A DNA stretch of 11,230 nucleotides from an uncultured Lachnospira sp. (GCA_947306285.1 CAMZGB010000024.1:1-11230), one strand, 5' to 3'; positions 1 through 8,375 are shown, counted from the first letter of the stretch. Notes: generated by a model from the letters alone, not told the origin. A program made the numbers and translations.

Positions 1-3000
1 GCCTTTGTTGTAGTTGTAGGTGCCTTTGTTGTAGTTGTTGGCGCTTTTGTTGTAGTTGTTGGCGCCTTTGTCGTTGTAGGTGTAGGTGCCTTTGTTGTAG
101 TTGTTGGTGCTTTTGTTGTAGTTGTTGGCGCCTTTGTTGTAGTTGGTACCTTTGTAGTCTCTGTCTCTTGAGTACCATCGTCATTAACCTTTGTAAATCT
201 AATACTCTTGATTGTAAAGATTGTTCCCTTAACCAAGTAGTCTAGTACAAAGACAATATCACTTGAAGTGAACTTGTTTACAAATGTATTTGTATTGTAT
301 GAATCTGTTCCCTTCTTAATATGTAGGTCAAATTTATTATTATCGATGATAACTCTCATCGCACCCGCCGAAGGTGCTGCTTTATTCGATTCTACTTCAA
401 TAGTAGCATAGTACTTTTTACCGTATTCTAAGCGGTCTGTTGTGTATTCTTTTAGAGTAGCCGTAGTTGCATAAGCGTCGAACCAACCAGAAACGCTCTT
501 AACCCACATCTGTGTTCCGTCAATGTCGTTGCTAGTCTTCTTGTACATCATCTGTCCATATTTGCCTTCTTTTGGATCGTCAGAATACATATTGTATAGA
601 ATCCAAGGACCAGATTTTGCTTCTTTGCCGTTGGCTATTCTCTTCCATCCATCCTCAACATCTTTGTTTGTAAATGAAACGCCGTTAACCTTTAGGAATG
701 TTCCATTCTTGATTAAACCAAGATAGAATGTAAGATCTTCTTGAATCTTGTTATAAGTAAAGTCAACTGAATAAGTATTTGTTCCTTCTTTCAAATCAAT
801 ATAGTTGTTCTTACTATCATAGCTCAATAATACTTTACCAGCCTTGCTTGATGTAATGTTGAGATTCATTCTGTAGTTAGTATTTCTATCGAGACTAGCT
901 AACTGGTTTTCTAGTTTAATCCATAGTGAGTATACTAAATCTGATTGATAGTCTTCTTCTCTATCATTTTCAATATAGAACTCAATATCTTCTACATCAT
1001 TTCCTGTTGCCTTGTAAGCCAAACTATCCCAAGCCCATTCTTTGACTCCACAGTATGCCTTAAATGCACCAAGATCTGTCTCTTTATCTCTTGGAAGAAT
1101 AGTGTAGTCATTTGATTTCTCGAATGAAACGTCTGTAATATTTATAACTGTATTATCTGGCATAATACCCATATAGAATACTACGTCGTTTGATTCTGGT
1201 AAATCCTCAAGACTTAGCTTGTTGTACTTAAACTCTTGTGTATAAGTATGAGTTCCTGCCTTAATGGCAATATCATAAACATTGTCATTCATCTTAACTC
1301 TTATAGTTCCCGCCTTAGTTGATCTGATTGTAAATGATGCTGTGTATCTATAAGAATCCTCTAATGAAGCCAAACGTCCTGCCAATCTAGCATTCAAAGA
1401 ATATACCAAATCGTCTTGGTAATCCTTATCTCTATTATTTGTAATATACATTGTAGTTCCGCCAAGTGTGTCGTCAGTCTTTGTATATGATAGGTAATCC
1501 CAAGCCCATTCCTTTGGTCCACTGTAAAGTGTCCATGGGCCAACCTTAGTGTTTGTATCAGGAGTTAGCTGAGTTTCTGCATTTGTCTTCTTATAAGTAA
1601 TGCTGTTTACCTTAAACTCAGTTCCTGCTTCTAATTGATCAAACTCGAATAGAATATCTCTACTCTCGCCTGTAAATCTTAATCCGTTAACTGTAAGAGT
1701 ATTGTTTCCAGCTGTTAAGCTAAAGTCATACATCTTACCATCCATAATTATGCGAAGTTTCTTAGCGTTTCCATCATCGTCTTTGCCTGTGGCCTTCGAC
1801 GAATTAACATTGAATGTGAATGAGTATGTATCATTCTCAACCAATGCCTTGTTGTAATCCTTTAATGAAGCAATAACGCTGTATGCCTCAAGCCATCCTG
1901 ATGATGACTTAATAAGCATTGTAGTATCTCCAACATTAGATGTGGAAGCAGTCTTCTTGTATGCCATCTTGCCCCACATACCTGAATCTTTGCCGTTAAC
2001 CATTCCAAGATATACAGCATGCATAGTCCAAGGTGATACTGCTGTGTCTTTGTCGTCTGGCACATTAGTCCAACCTGCTGCTGCATCTGTATCTGTAAAT
2101 GACAAACTATTTACATGGAATGTAGTTGCATTTCCAACTTCACCCAAGAACATTACAAAGTCTTTGTCTTCGCCAGTATACTTGAATCCTTGAGTATATG
2201 TATTTGTACCCTTCTTGATGTTGATCTTGTATAATTTCGCATCAAGCTTAAATGTAATCTTCGCATCCTTATCCGAAGTAATATTAATACTCATCTTATA
2301 GTTTGTCTGAGTATCAAGTGTTGATAACTTGTTTGGTAGTTTTGCATATAGTGAGTAAACCAGATCGTCGGAATACTCTTCTTTTCTATCATTTTCAATA
2401 TAGAACTCAGTATCTGAGATTCCGTTTCCTGTAGTCTTATATGCCAAACTGTTCCAAGCCCACTCTTTAATTCCCTCGTAAAGTGTCCAACATCCAACCT
2501 TTGTCGCTTCATCACGAGGAAGGATTATATAATCGTTAGCATTTTCGAAGTCGACTGCTGTTATCTTCATAACAGTACCATCTGGCATTACTCCCAAATA
2601 GAAGTATACGTCGTCTCCCGCTGGTACTTTATCTAAATCTAGTTCATTATATTTAAACTCAACAGTATATGAATATGTACCGGCTTTGACTGCTAAATCA
2701 AAGAGTTGATCATTAATCTTCATTCTGACAGTTCCAGCCTTGTTTGAAGTAATCTTAACTGTTGTTTTATATCTATAACTATCTTCTAGTTCACTTAGGT
2801 AGTCTGGAAGTCTAGCGTATATAGAATATACCAAGTCGTCTTGGTAATCTTTATCTCTGTTGTTTGCAATGTACATTGTTGTACCAGACATTGTGTAGTT
2901 TTCTCTAGTATATGATAGGTAATCCCATGCCCATTCCTTTGGTCCACTGTAAAGTCTCCATGGTCCTACTCTAGTCTCTGTATCTGGCTTAAGCTGAGTA

Positions 3001-6000
3001 TCAGGGTTTGTCTTTGTCGATGTAACACTGTTTACCTTAAACTCAGTACCAGCTTCTAGTTGATCAAACTCAAATAGAATGTCTGTACTTTCGCCTGTGA
3101 ATTTAAGTCCATTGATATTAAGTGTGTTGTTTCCTGCAGTAAGTGAAAAGTCGTACTTCTTGCCATCTACAATTACACGAAGCTTCTTAGCATTTCCTTT
3201 ATCGTCTTTAGTAGTTGCCTTCGACGAATTCACACTAATTGCAATATTGTAGGTATCATTTTCTACTAAGTTTTTATTGTAATCAGTCAATGTAGCAAAT
3301 GAACTGTATGCCTCAAGCCATCCTGATACTGATTTGATTAAGAATGAAGTGTCTGAAACATTTGATGTGTCGGCAGTCTTCTTGTATGCAAGTTTGCCCC
3401 ACATGCCTGAGTCTTTGCCGTTAACCATTCCCAAATATATAGCATGCATCTTATATGGTCCCACTACTGTGTCTGTATTATCAGGCACATCAATCCAGCC
3501 TGCTGCTGCGTCCATATCTGTGAATGATAAACTGTTTACATGCATCTTAGTTGCATTCTTAACCAAGCCTAAGAACATAACGAAGTCTTTGTTTTCTCCA
3601 GTATTCTTAAACTCTTGAGTATAAGTATTTGTTCCTGCCTTAATGTTAATCTTATATAGTTTTGCATCCAGTTTAAATGTAACTGAAGCATCCTTGTCTG
3701 AAGTAATGTTGACAGACATCTTGTAGTTAGTCTGTGTCTTAAGAGAACTCAACTTGTTTGGAAGCATAGCATAAAGTGAATATACTAAATCATCCTGGTA
3801 GTCTTTATCTCTGTCGTTTTCAATGTAGAACTTAGTATCTGCAATGCCATTTCCTGTTGTTTTGTAAGCTAGGGAATCCCAAGCCCACTCTTTAATTCCA
3901 CAGTATACTGTCCAACATCCAACTACCTTTTCCTCTCCTCTTGGAGGAATAATGTAGTCAGCATTCTTCTTTTCATATGTAACAGATGAAATTTTAATCT
4001 CTGTGTTATCTTTCAACATTCCCATGTAGAAGAATAGATCATCAGGATCCTTAACATCTGTTCCTGTTAAATCGTTGTATTTGAATTCTTGACTATATGT
4101 GTTTGTACCACTCTTAATGGCAACATCATATATTTCACCATTAATCTTTAATCTAACAGTTCCTGCTTTGTTAGATGTAAGAGTGAATTTCAAAGTATAT
4201 CTATAACCATCTTCAAGGCTCTTTGTAGAATTCTTTAGTTTTGCATAAAGTGAATAATATAAGTCTTCCTGGTAATCACTTTCGCGGTCATTATGGATAT
4301 ACATTGTAGTATCTCCAAGAGCACTACCTGTTGAATAATATGACATAGCATCCCAAGCCCACTCTTTAATTCCTTCGTAAAGTGTCCATGGGCCAACTGT
4401 AGTCTCTTTATCACGCTGCAATTGAGTATCCTGATTTGTCTTTGTAAATGTAATACTCTTAACAGTAAATTCTGTATCTGCTTGAAGTTGATCTAGTTCA
4501 AATAGCATATCATCTGAGCCCTTCTCTGGGTCTGACGCTACATATTTAAAGTCGTTAATTGTAATTGTGTTATCTCCTGCCGTCAAAGAATAATCATACT
4601 TCTTCCAATCCATAATAATTCTTAGTTTATTTGTTCCGACAGTTGCTTTTGAAGAATTAAGTTTAATTGTTACTTTGTATGTATCCTTTTCTGTAAGCTT
4701 GCTAGTGTAGTTCTTTAATTTCATAAATACACTGTATGCTTCAAGCCAACCAGATACACTCTTAACCTTAACTGTAGTGTCGCCTAGGTTCGATGTGGAA
4801 GCATTCTTCTTGTATGCCATTGATCCCCACATACCTGAATCTTTACCGTTAACCATTCCAAGATATGTAGCCTGCAATATCCATGGGTCTACTGTAGTTG
4901 CAGTCTCGTTCTTAAGATCTGTATAGCCAGAAGCAGAATCCACATCTGTAATAGACAAACTATTTACAGTAAATACTGTTGAATCCTTCAACAAGCCTAA
5001 GAACATTACAAAGTCCTCTGTAATGCCTTTGTATTTAAAATTAATTGTGTAAGTCTTTGTGCCAGATTGAATGTTTAAATCGATAAGGTCTTCGTCAATT
5101 AATAGCACTGCTGTTCCGGCCTTATTCGAAGTAATATTCAAATTCATCTTATAGTTGCCCTGAGTATTTAAGTTTTTAAACTTGTTTAATATTTTTGCAC
5201 ATAGTGAATACTCTACATCTTCCCAGTCATCATCACGACTATTTGAAATGTAGAAAGTAGTATCTCCAATATTAGAACCAGAGTTTGTGTAAGCAAGTCC
5301 GTTATATGCCCAATCTCCTGCAGTCAATACCCAAGGAGTAACCTTTGTTTCAACATCAGGTTTTACCTGAGTCTCAGAGTTTTGTTTTGCAAAATTAATG
5401 CTCTTTACTTTAAATTCTGTGTTTGCTTCAAGTTGGTCTAGTTCAAATAATATATCTGAATTTCCAGTGTACTTAAAGTTTGGAATTGTAATAGTGTTGT
5501 CTCCAGCTGAAAGTGTGTAGTCATATTTTGTGCCGTCCACTATTATTCTTAATTTCTTAGCTTTTCCGTCGTCATCCTTGCCTGTTGCCTTCGACGAATT
5601 AACTACGATAGTTCCCTTGTATGTATCGTTTTTATTAAGTTTGCTATTGTATCCATTCAATTTCATAAATACAGAATATGCATCTAGCCATCCTGAATTT
5701 GAAATTACTTTTACGGTAGTGTCGGCAATGCCAGTTCCGCTAGTTTTGTACTGCATTTGGCCCCAGTAACCTGAGTCTTTGCCGTTAACCATTCCAATAT
5801 AGCTTGCATACAATTCCCAAGGACCAGCAGTAAAACCTTCTTCTGCATTTGGTACTGGAGTCCAAGTGCTTGTGCTGTCCTTAGTGAATGTAATCTTTGT
5901 AAATTTAATCTGCGTGCCATTAGGCATTACGCCCACGCCGAAGCAAAGTGCCTGATAAAGTGCACTGTTATGTGTAAATTTGCGAGTGATTACATTTGTT

Positions 6001-8375
6001 CCCTTTGTCAAAGTTGCCAAAGTCTGGCTGTATGGTGTATCAACCATAATCTTACCAGCTTTGTTTGTCTCGACTGTAACTGACATTGTGTAATCAACGC
6101 CATTTTCCAATGCGTTCATTGGAGCGTAGTTTTTAAGTCTTGTCTGAAGTGAGAAAATTCTATCATCGCGATAATCAGCGTAAGTCTCGTCACTATTTCC
6201 CTGGTTATCAATGTAGAAAGTAGTGTCGCCAAGGCCTGATCCCGTCTTTTTATATGCGATGTCAGCCCATCCCCAATCTTCGTCGCCCTCGCGAACGTAC
6301 CATGGGTCAATGAAAACATCGTCGTTATGTACTTCAACCTGAGTTTCTGTATTTGTCTTCTTATATGAAATGTCTGTTACTTTAAACTGTGTTCCAGCTT
6401 CTAGTTGATCTAGTGCGAAGACAATGTCGTCGTTTTTACCACTGTAGTATGTAAAGCCTGCAAATGTAAGTGTATTGTCGCCAGCTGTCAAAGTATAATC
6501 CTTCTCCACTCCACCAATATTTACGCGAAGTTTCTTGGCATTTCCTTTGTCGTCCTTGCCAGTAGCCTTCGAAGAATTTACCTTAATAGTAAATGTGTAT
6601 GTATCACACTTAGTTAGCTTCTTATATAGGTAGTATTCAAGTTTCATTGTGTTCGCATAAGCGCCAATCCATCCTGAAGTACTATCTAACTTAACTGTTG
6701 TGTCCTTGTATGTTGAACCAGTAGTTTTGTATGACATTGCTCCGTAAAGACCTGTGTCTTTGCCGTCCACAACACCTTGATAATTTGCATACAACAACCA
6801 AGCTCCTGATTTAAATAGTAAGTTATCGTTTGGTACTGCAGACCAGTCGCTGTCGTGTGTGATAGTAATATTTGTAACAGTAAACTCTGTATTGTTTGCA
6901 AGTTTACCAATATTAAGTACTAAATCATTGTTTCCGCTCTTCTTTACAAATGAAGCTGTATAAGTTTTTGATCCACTCGACAAAGTCATTGACTTATGCA
7001 ATGACGCACCATAATCAACCGACATACTTCCGCCAGTTCCTGTAGTGTTTATAGTAATGGATGCATTGTAAGTGTTACCTGTAGTTAGACCTTGTAGGTA
7101 ATCACTCAACTTGATAGTAGTACCATCTTCCACTAATGTTCTGTTTCCAACACTAGCGTTAGATACCTTGAAAGAAGTGTCGTCGTACTCTTGTCCGCCG
7201 GCCTTGTAATAGAAAAGTCTGTTACTATAATACTCCTCATCCTCTTCAGTCATTTGATTCATAACCCAAGGATAAGCGTGTGTCGAATCTTCTTTGTTGC
7301 CCAAAGCAACCCAGTTGTCAGCTTTTGAGAATGTAACCTGGCTAACTGTAATCTCAGTTCCAACTTCCAATTGATCAAATTCAAAAACTACATCTGTGCT
7401 TTGTCCAGCAAATGTAAACTTTGATATATTAAGAGTGTTATCCCCTTTACTTAAACTAAATTCGTATTTTTTCTCATCAACTAATACGCGAAGTTTCTTT
7501 CCGCTCTTAGTAGCCTTCGACGAATTAAGCTTAATAGTTCCAGTGTATGCTGTATATTTTGCAAGACTTGCGTATCCTTCCAAGATACCCATACATGAAT
7601 AGGCATCAAGCCAACCAGAAACACCAGTAACCTTCATCTTTGTATCGCCAATTGATGCTCCATTGTTTGATGTATTGTACGCCATAGAGCCCCAATAACC
7701 TGAGTCATTGCCCTGTGCGTCGAAACCAACATAGTTTGCGAACAATCTCCACTTACCTGTAGTGAAGCTATCGTTGTTATTTGGAACCTTTGTCCAAGAA
7801 ACGTCTGATGAATAATTAACGCTGTTAATTGTAACTTGAGTACCATCTTTTAGAAGTCCCATAAAGAACTGAACATCATTACCTTTTTCGTTGTTGTATT
7901 CAAACTTGAAAGTGTAAGTATATGTTCCAGACTTCACACTAAATCTGTAGTCATTATCATTAAATCTAGCAATCATAGTACCAGCTTTAGTTGATTTGAT
8001 ATTGACTGATGCAGTGTACTCTACTGTATGAATCAAATCCTTTGTATGGTTTTTAAGTTTTGCATACAAAGAATAAACCAAATCATCTTGATAATCTTCT
8101 TCTCTTTTGTTTTGAATGTACATGGTAGTGTTTCCAAGTGCATTACCTGTAGAAGTGTAGGTCATTCCATCCCACGCCCACTCTTCAACTCCTTGGTATA
8201 AGTACCATGCGCCTACTTTTGTTTCCTTATCTCTTGCAAAAGATGTGGCTCCTGATTTTGGATTGTCACTGCTAGCAGCACTAATCTGCTTTGGTGTATA
8301 GTTCATTACAGTGAACACCATAGCTAGTGACAAAACAATTGAAATCATACTCTTAATTAGTTTTTTCATATCCAT
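1..8375 (-). CDS. Giant secreted multi-modular beta-sandwich (CBM4/9-like) protein, C-terminus off-window
   Basis: Read on the minus strand, one frame stays open from the start codon to the left edge (at least 2,791 residues, roughly 300 kDa) with no stop or frameshift. It begins with a Sec signal peptide. From about residue 52 to 2730 follow 17 modules of two related kinds: ten type A (VGPWTLY... EWAWD... DYQDDLVYSL... ending DxVFYMGxxPDxTxxxI) and seven type B (GMVNGKDSG(M/Y)WG... GW(L/I/F)xAY... SSKAT... DQLEAGTEFKV). A Thr/Pro/Lys linker starts near residue 2735. The strand pattern, the tract after 'L.xGxxY', and the closing 'F.lg......tx(f/i)xVxsixf' pattern resemble CBM family 4/9 jelly-roll domains; this is by eye and the ligand is unknown. 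Likely role: extracellular polysaccharide binding or adhesion (inference). A catalytic, sortase or other anchoring domain could lie beyond the edge. It has its own promoter and lies downstream of the feo terminator. Confidence 0.93.
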   Translation of the reverse strand, partial: MDMKKLIKSMISIVLSLAMVFTVMNYTPKQISAASSDNPKSGATSFARDKETKVGAWYLYQGVEEWAWDGMTYTSTGNALGNTTMYIQNKREEDYQDDLVYSLYAKLKNHTKDLIHTVEYTASVNIKSTKAGTMIARFNDNDYRFSVKSGTYTYTFKFEYNNEKGNDVQFFMGLLKDGTQVTINSVNYSSDVSWTKVPNNNDSFTTGKWRLFANYVGFDAQGNDSGYWGSMAYNTSNNGASIGDTKMKVTGVSGWLDAYSCMGILEGYASLAKYTAYTGTIKLNSSKATKSGKKLRVLVDEKKYEFSLSKGDNTLNISKFTFAGQSTDVVFEFDQLEVGTEITVSQVTFSKADNWVALGNKEDSTHAYPWVMNQMTEEDEEYYSNRLFYYKAGGQEYDDTSFKVSNASVGNRTLVEDGTTIKLSDYLQGLTTGNTYNASITINTTGTGGSMSVDYGASLHKSMTLSSGSKTYTASFVKKSGNNDLVLNIGKLANNTEFTVTNITITHDSDWSAVPNDNLLFKSGAWLLYANYQGVVDGKDTGLYGAMSYKTTGSTYKDTTVKLDSTSGWIGAYANTMKLEYYLYKKLTKCDTYTFTIKVNSSKATGKDDKGNAKKLRVNIGGVEKDYTLTAGDNTLTFAGFTYYSGKNDDIVFALDQLEAGTQFKVTDISYKKTNTETQVEVHNDDVFIDPWYVREGDEDWGWADIAYKKTGSGLGDTTFYIDNQGNSDETYADYRDDRIFSLQTRLKNYAPMNALENGVDYTMSVTVETNKAGKIMVDTPYSQTLATLTKGTNVITRKFTHNSALYQALCFGVGVMPNGTQIKFTKITFTKDSTSTWTPVPNAEEGFTAGPWELYASYIGMVNGKDSGYWGQMQYKTSGTGIADTTVKVISNSGWLDAYSVFMKLNGYNSKLNKNDTYKGTIVVNSSKATGKDDDGKAKKLRIIVDGTKYDYTLSAGDNTITIPNFKYTGNSDILFELDQLEANTEFKVKSINFAKQNSETQVKPDVETKVTPWVLTAGDWAYNGLAYTNSGSNIGDTTFYISNSRDDDWEDVEYSLCAKILNKFKNLNTQGNYKMNLNITSNKAGTAVLLIDEDLIDLNIQSGTKTYTINFKYKGITEDFVMFLGLLKDSTVFTVNSLSITDVDSASGYTDLKNETATTVDPWILQATYLGMVNGKDSGMWGSMAYKKNASTSNLGDTTVKVKSVSGWLEAYSVFMKLKNYTSKLTEKDTYKVTIKLNSSKATVGTNKLRIIMDWKKYDYSLTAGDNTITINDFKYVASDPEKGSDDMLFELDQLQADTEFTVKSITFTKTNQDTQLQRDKETTVGPWTLYEGIKEWAWDAMSYYSTGSALGDTTMYIHNDRESDYQEDLYYSLYAKLKNSTKSLEDGYRYTLKFTLTSNKAGTVRLKINGEIYDVAIKSGTNTYSQEFKYNDLTGTDVKDPDDLFFYMGMLKDNTEIKISSVTYEKKNADYIIPPRGEEKVVGCWTVYCGIKEWAWDSLAYKTTGNGIADTKFYIENDRDKDYQDDLVYSLYAMLPNKLSSLKTQTNYKMSVNITSDKDASVTFKLDAKLYKINIKAGTNTYTQEFKNTGENKDFVMFLGLVKNATKMHVNSLSFTDMDAAAGWIDVPDNTDTVVGPYKMHAIYLGMVNGKDSGMWGKLAYKKTADTSNVSDTSFLIKSVSGWLEAYSSFATLTDYNKNLVENDTYNIAISVNSSKATTKDDKGNAKKLRVIVDGKKYDFSLTAGNNTLNINGLKFTGESTDILFEFDQLEAGTEFKVNSVTSTKTNPDTQLKPDTETRVGPWRLYSGPKEWAWDYLSYTRENYTMSGTTMYIANNRDKDYQDDLVYSIYARLPDYLSELEDSYRYKTTVKITSNKAGTVRMKINDQLFDLAVKAGTYSYTVEFKYNELDLDKVPAGDDVYFYLGVMPDGTVMKITAVDFENANDYIILPRDEATKVGCWTLYEGIKEWAWNSLAYKTTGNGISDTEFYIENDRKEEYSDDLVYSLYAKLPNKLSTLDTQTNYKMSINITSDKDAKITFKLDAKLYKINIKKGTNTYTQGFKYTGEDKDFVMFLGEVGNATTFHVNSLSFTDTDAAAGWTNVPDDKDTAVSPWTMHAVYLGMVNGKDSGMWGKMAYKKTASTSNVGDTTMLIKSSSGWLEAYSVIASLKDYNKALVENDTYSFTFNVNSSKATGKDDDGNAKKLRIIMDGKMYDFSLTAGNNTLTVNGLRFTGESRDILFEFDQLEAGTEFKVNSITYKKTNAETQLTPDTNTKVGPWTLYSGPKEWAWDYLSYTKTDDTLGGTTMYITNNRDKDYQDDLVYSLNARLAGRLASLEDSYRYTASFTIRSTKAGTIRVKMNDNVYDIAIKAGTHTYTQEFKYNKLSLEDLPESNDVVFYMGIMPDNTVINITDVSFEKSNDYTILPRDKETDLGAFKAYCGVKEWAWDSLAYKATGNDVEDIEFYIENDREEDYQSDLVYSLWIKLENQLASLDRNTNYRMNLNITSSKAGKVLLSYDSKNNYIDLKEGTNTYSVDFTYNKIQEDLTFYLGLIKNGTFLKVNGVSFTNKDVEDGWKRIANGKEAKSGPWILYNMYSDDPKEGKYGQMMYKKTSNDIDGTQMWVKSVSGWFDAYATTATLKEYTTDRLEYGKKYYATIEVESNKAAPSAGAMRVIIDNNKFDLHIKKGTDSYNTNTFVNKFTSSDIVFVLDYLVKGTIFTIKSIRFTKVNDDGTQETETTKVPTTTKAPTTTTKAPTTTTKAPTPTTTKAPTTTTKAPTTTTKAPTTTTK
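3..184 (-). repeat. Thr/Pro/Lys linker repeats (KAPTTTT heptads)
   Basis: From about residue 2735 the giant protein changes to a low-complexity linker. It starts GTQETETTKVPTTTK and continues with heptads of the form KAPTTTT, one of them varied to KAPTPTTT. In DNA this is an approximately 21-bp tandem array (gcctttgttgtagttgttgg type on the plus strand) that runs off the left edge. Such linkers usually connect binding modules to a catalytic, dockerin or cell-wall domain, and are often O-glycosylated. What follows here is not visible. Confidence 0.92.
185..1588 (-). repeat. Repeat unit 7 of the giant protein: modules A9-A10-B7 (third triplet)
   Basis: Last triplet before the linker. A9 (GPKEWAWDYLSY, MYITNNRDKDYQDD, YMGIMPDNT) closely matches A7. 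A10 (GVKEWAWDSLAYKATGND, YIENDREEDYQSD, FYLGLIKNGT) corresponds to A6/A8. B7 is the most diverged B: GMVNGKDSG becomes MYSDDPKEGKYG, SSKAT becomes SNKAAPS, and the DQLEAGT ending becomes DYLVKGT, while GWFDAY (Trp at residue 2631) is kept. The step from unit 6 is 1,410 bp. Confidence 0.86.
1589..3012 (-). repeat. Repeat unit 6 of the giant protein: modules A7-A8-B6 (second triplet)
   Basis: Closest in sequence to its neighbouring triplets. A7 has GPKEWAWDYLSY, MYIANNRDKDYQDD and YLGVMPDGTVMKI. A8 has GIKEWAWNSLAYKTTGNGI (WAWN instead of WAWD), YIENDRKEEYSDD and VMFLGEVGNATTF. B6 has GMVNGKDSGMWGKM, GWLEAY (Trp at residue 2161), SSKATGKDDDGNAKKLRI and FEFDQLEAGTEFKV. The step from unit 5 is 1,425 bp, and long stretches of DNA are nearly identical to units 5 and 7. 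Confidence 0.87.
3013..4440 (-). repeat. Repeat unit 5 of the giant protein: modules A5-A6-B5 (first triplet)
   Basis: First A-A-B triplet. A5 has GIKEWAWDAMSY, TTMYIHNDR and YMGMLKDNTEIKI. A6 has GIKEWAWDSLAYKTTGNGI, FYIENDRDKDYQDD and FVMFLGLVKNAT, plus two cysteines near its start (VGCW and YCG). B5 has GMVNGKDSGMWGKL, GWLEAY (Trp at residue 1686), SSKATTKDDKGNAKKLRV and FEFDQLEAGTEFKV. The Trp-to-Trp step to unit 4 is 1,428 bp, against about 942-981 bp for the pairs. Confidence 0.87.
4441..5385 (-). repeat. Repeat unit 4 of the giant protein: modules A4-B4
   Basis: A4 has a shortened opening (AGDWAYNGLAY in place of GIKEWAWDSLAY) and SNSRDDDWEDVEYSL. Its second half (NYKMNLNITSNKAG, DFVMFLGLLKDST, VNSLSITD) matches the second A of the later triplets, that is, the A next to B. 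B4 has GMVNGKDSGMWGSM, GWLEAY (Trp at residue 1210) and SSKATVGTNKLRI without the acidic GKDD loop. It ends FELDQLQADTEFTV. Confidence 0.85.
5386..6357 (-). repeat. Repeat unit 3 of the giant protein: modules A3-B3
   Basis: A3 has a variant EDWGWAD motif and a longer loop, NQGNSDETYADYRDDRIFSL, where other A modules have NDRxxDYQDDLVYSL. It closes FGVGVMPNGTQIKF. B3 has GMVNGKDSGYWGQM, GWLDAY (Trp at residue 896), SSKATGKDDDGKAKKLRI and FELDQLEANTEFKV. The Trp-to-Trp distance to unit 2 is 981 bp, the longest of the two-module periods. Confidence 0.84.
6358..7325 (-). repeat. Repeat unit 2 of the giant protein: modules A2 (highly diverged)-B2
   Basis: A2 keeps the module length and its ending (LVLNIGKLANNTEFTVTNI) but has lost both EWAWD and the DYQDDLVYSL acidic segment. 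In their place are a Glu/Tyr-rich segment (TEEDEEYYSN) and Gly/Ser/Thr-rich strands. B2 is typical, with YQGVVDGKDTGLYG, GWIGAY (Trp at residue 569), SSKATGKDDKGNAKKLRV and ALDQLEAGTQFKV. A2 is the most altered module of the 17. Confidence 0.8.
7326..8220 (-). repeat. Repeat unit 1 of the giant protein: modules A1-B1
   Basis: First A-B pair after the signal peptide. A1 carries EEWAWD, TTMYIQN and DYQDDLVYSLYAKL, and closes with FFMGLLKDGT. It matches the first A of the later triplets better than the A modules of units 2-4. B1 has a diverged opening (YVGFDAQGNDSGYWG), the GWLDAY motif with Trp at residue 255, and SSKAT followed by a short KSGKK. It lacks the acidic GKDD insertion of B2, B3, B5 and B6. 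It ends FDQLEVGTEITV. Confidence 0.85.
8274..8375 (-). other. Sec signal peptide of the giant protein
   Basis: Residues 1 to about 34. A short basic n-region (KKLIK) is followed by a hydrophobic stretch (MISIVLSLAMVFTV) and a polar c-region ending QISAA before SSDN. Signal peptidase I cleavage is plausible after Ala33 or Ala34 (I-S-A or S-A-A at -3 to -1). No lipobox cysteine is present, so it is not a lipoprotein signal. This places the rest of the protein outside the membrane. Confidence 0.88.

Noticed and set aside
1942..3618. Two plus-strand open frames (1942-2193 and 3334-3618) with similar proteins (MEAVFLYA.../VSAVFLYASLPHMPE...)
   Set aside because: They lie antisense to the B6 and B5 modules at the same phase, so their likeness simply reflects the duplicated DNA of the giant gene. 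No ribosome binding site or promoter supports them.
1..8375. The regular repeats as a CRISPR array or mobile-element repeats
   Set aside because: The repeats are in-frame coding modules with 0.9-1.4 kb periods in one continuous protein. There are no short identical repeats with unique spacers, no transposase and no target-site duplications.
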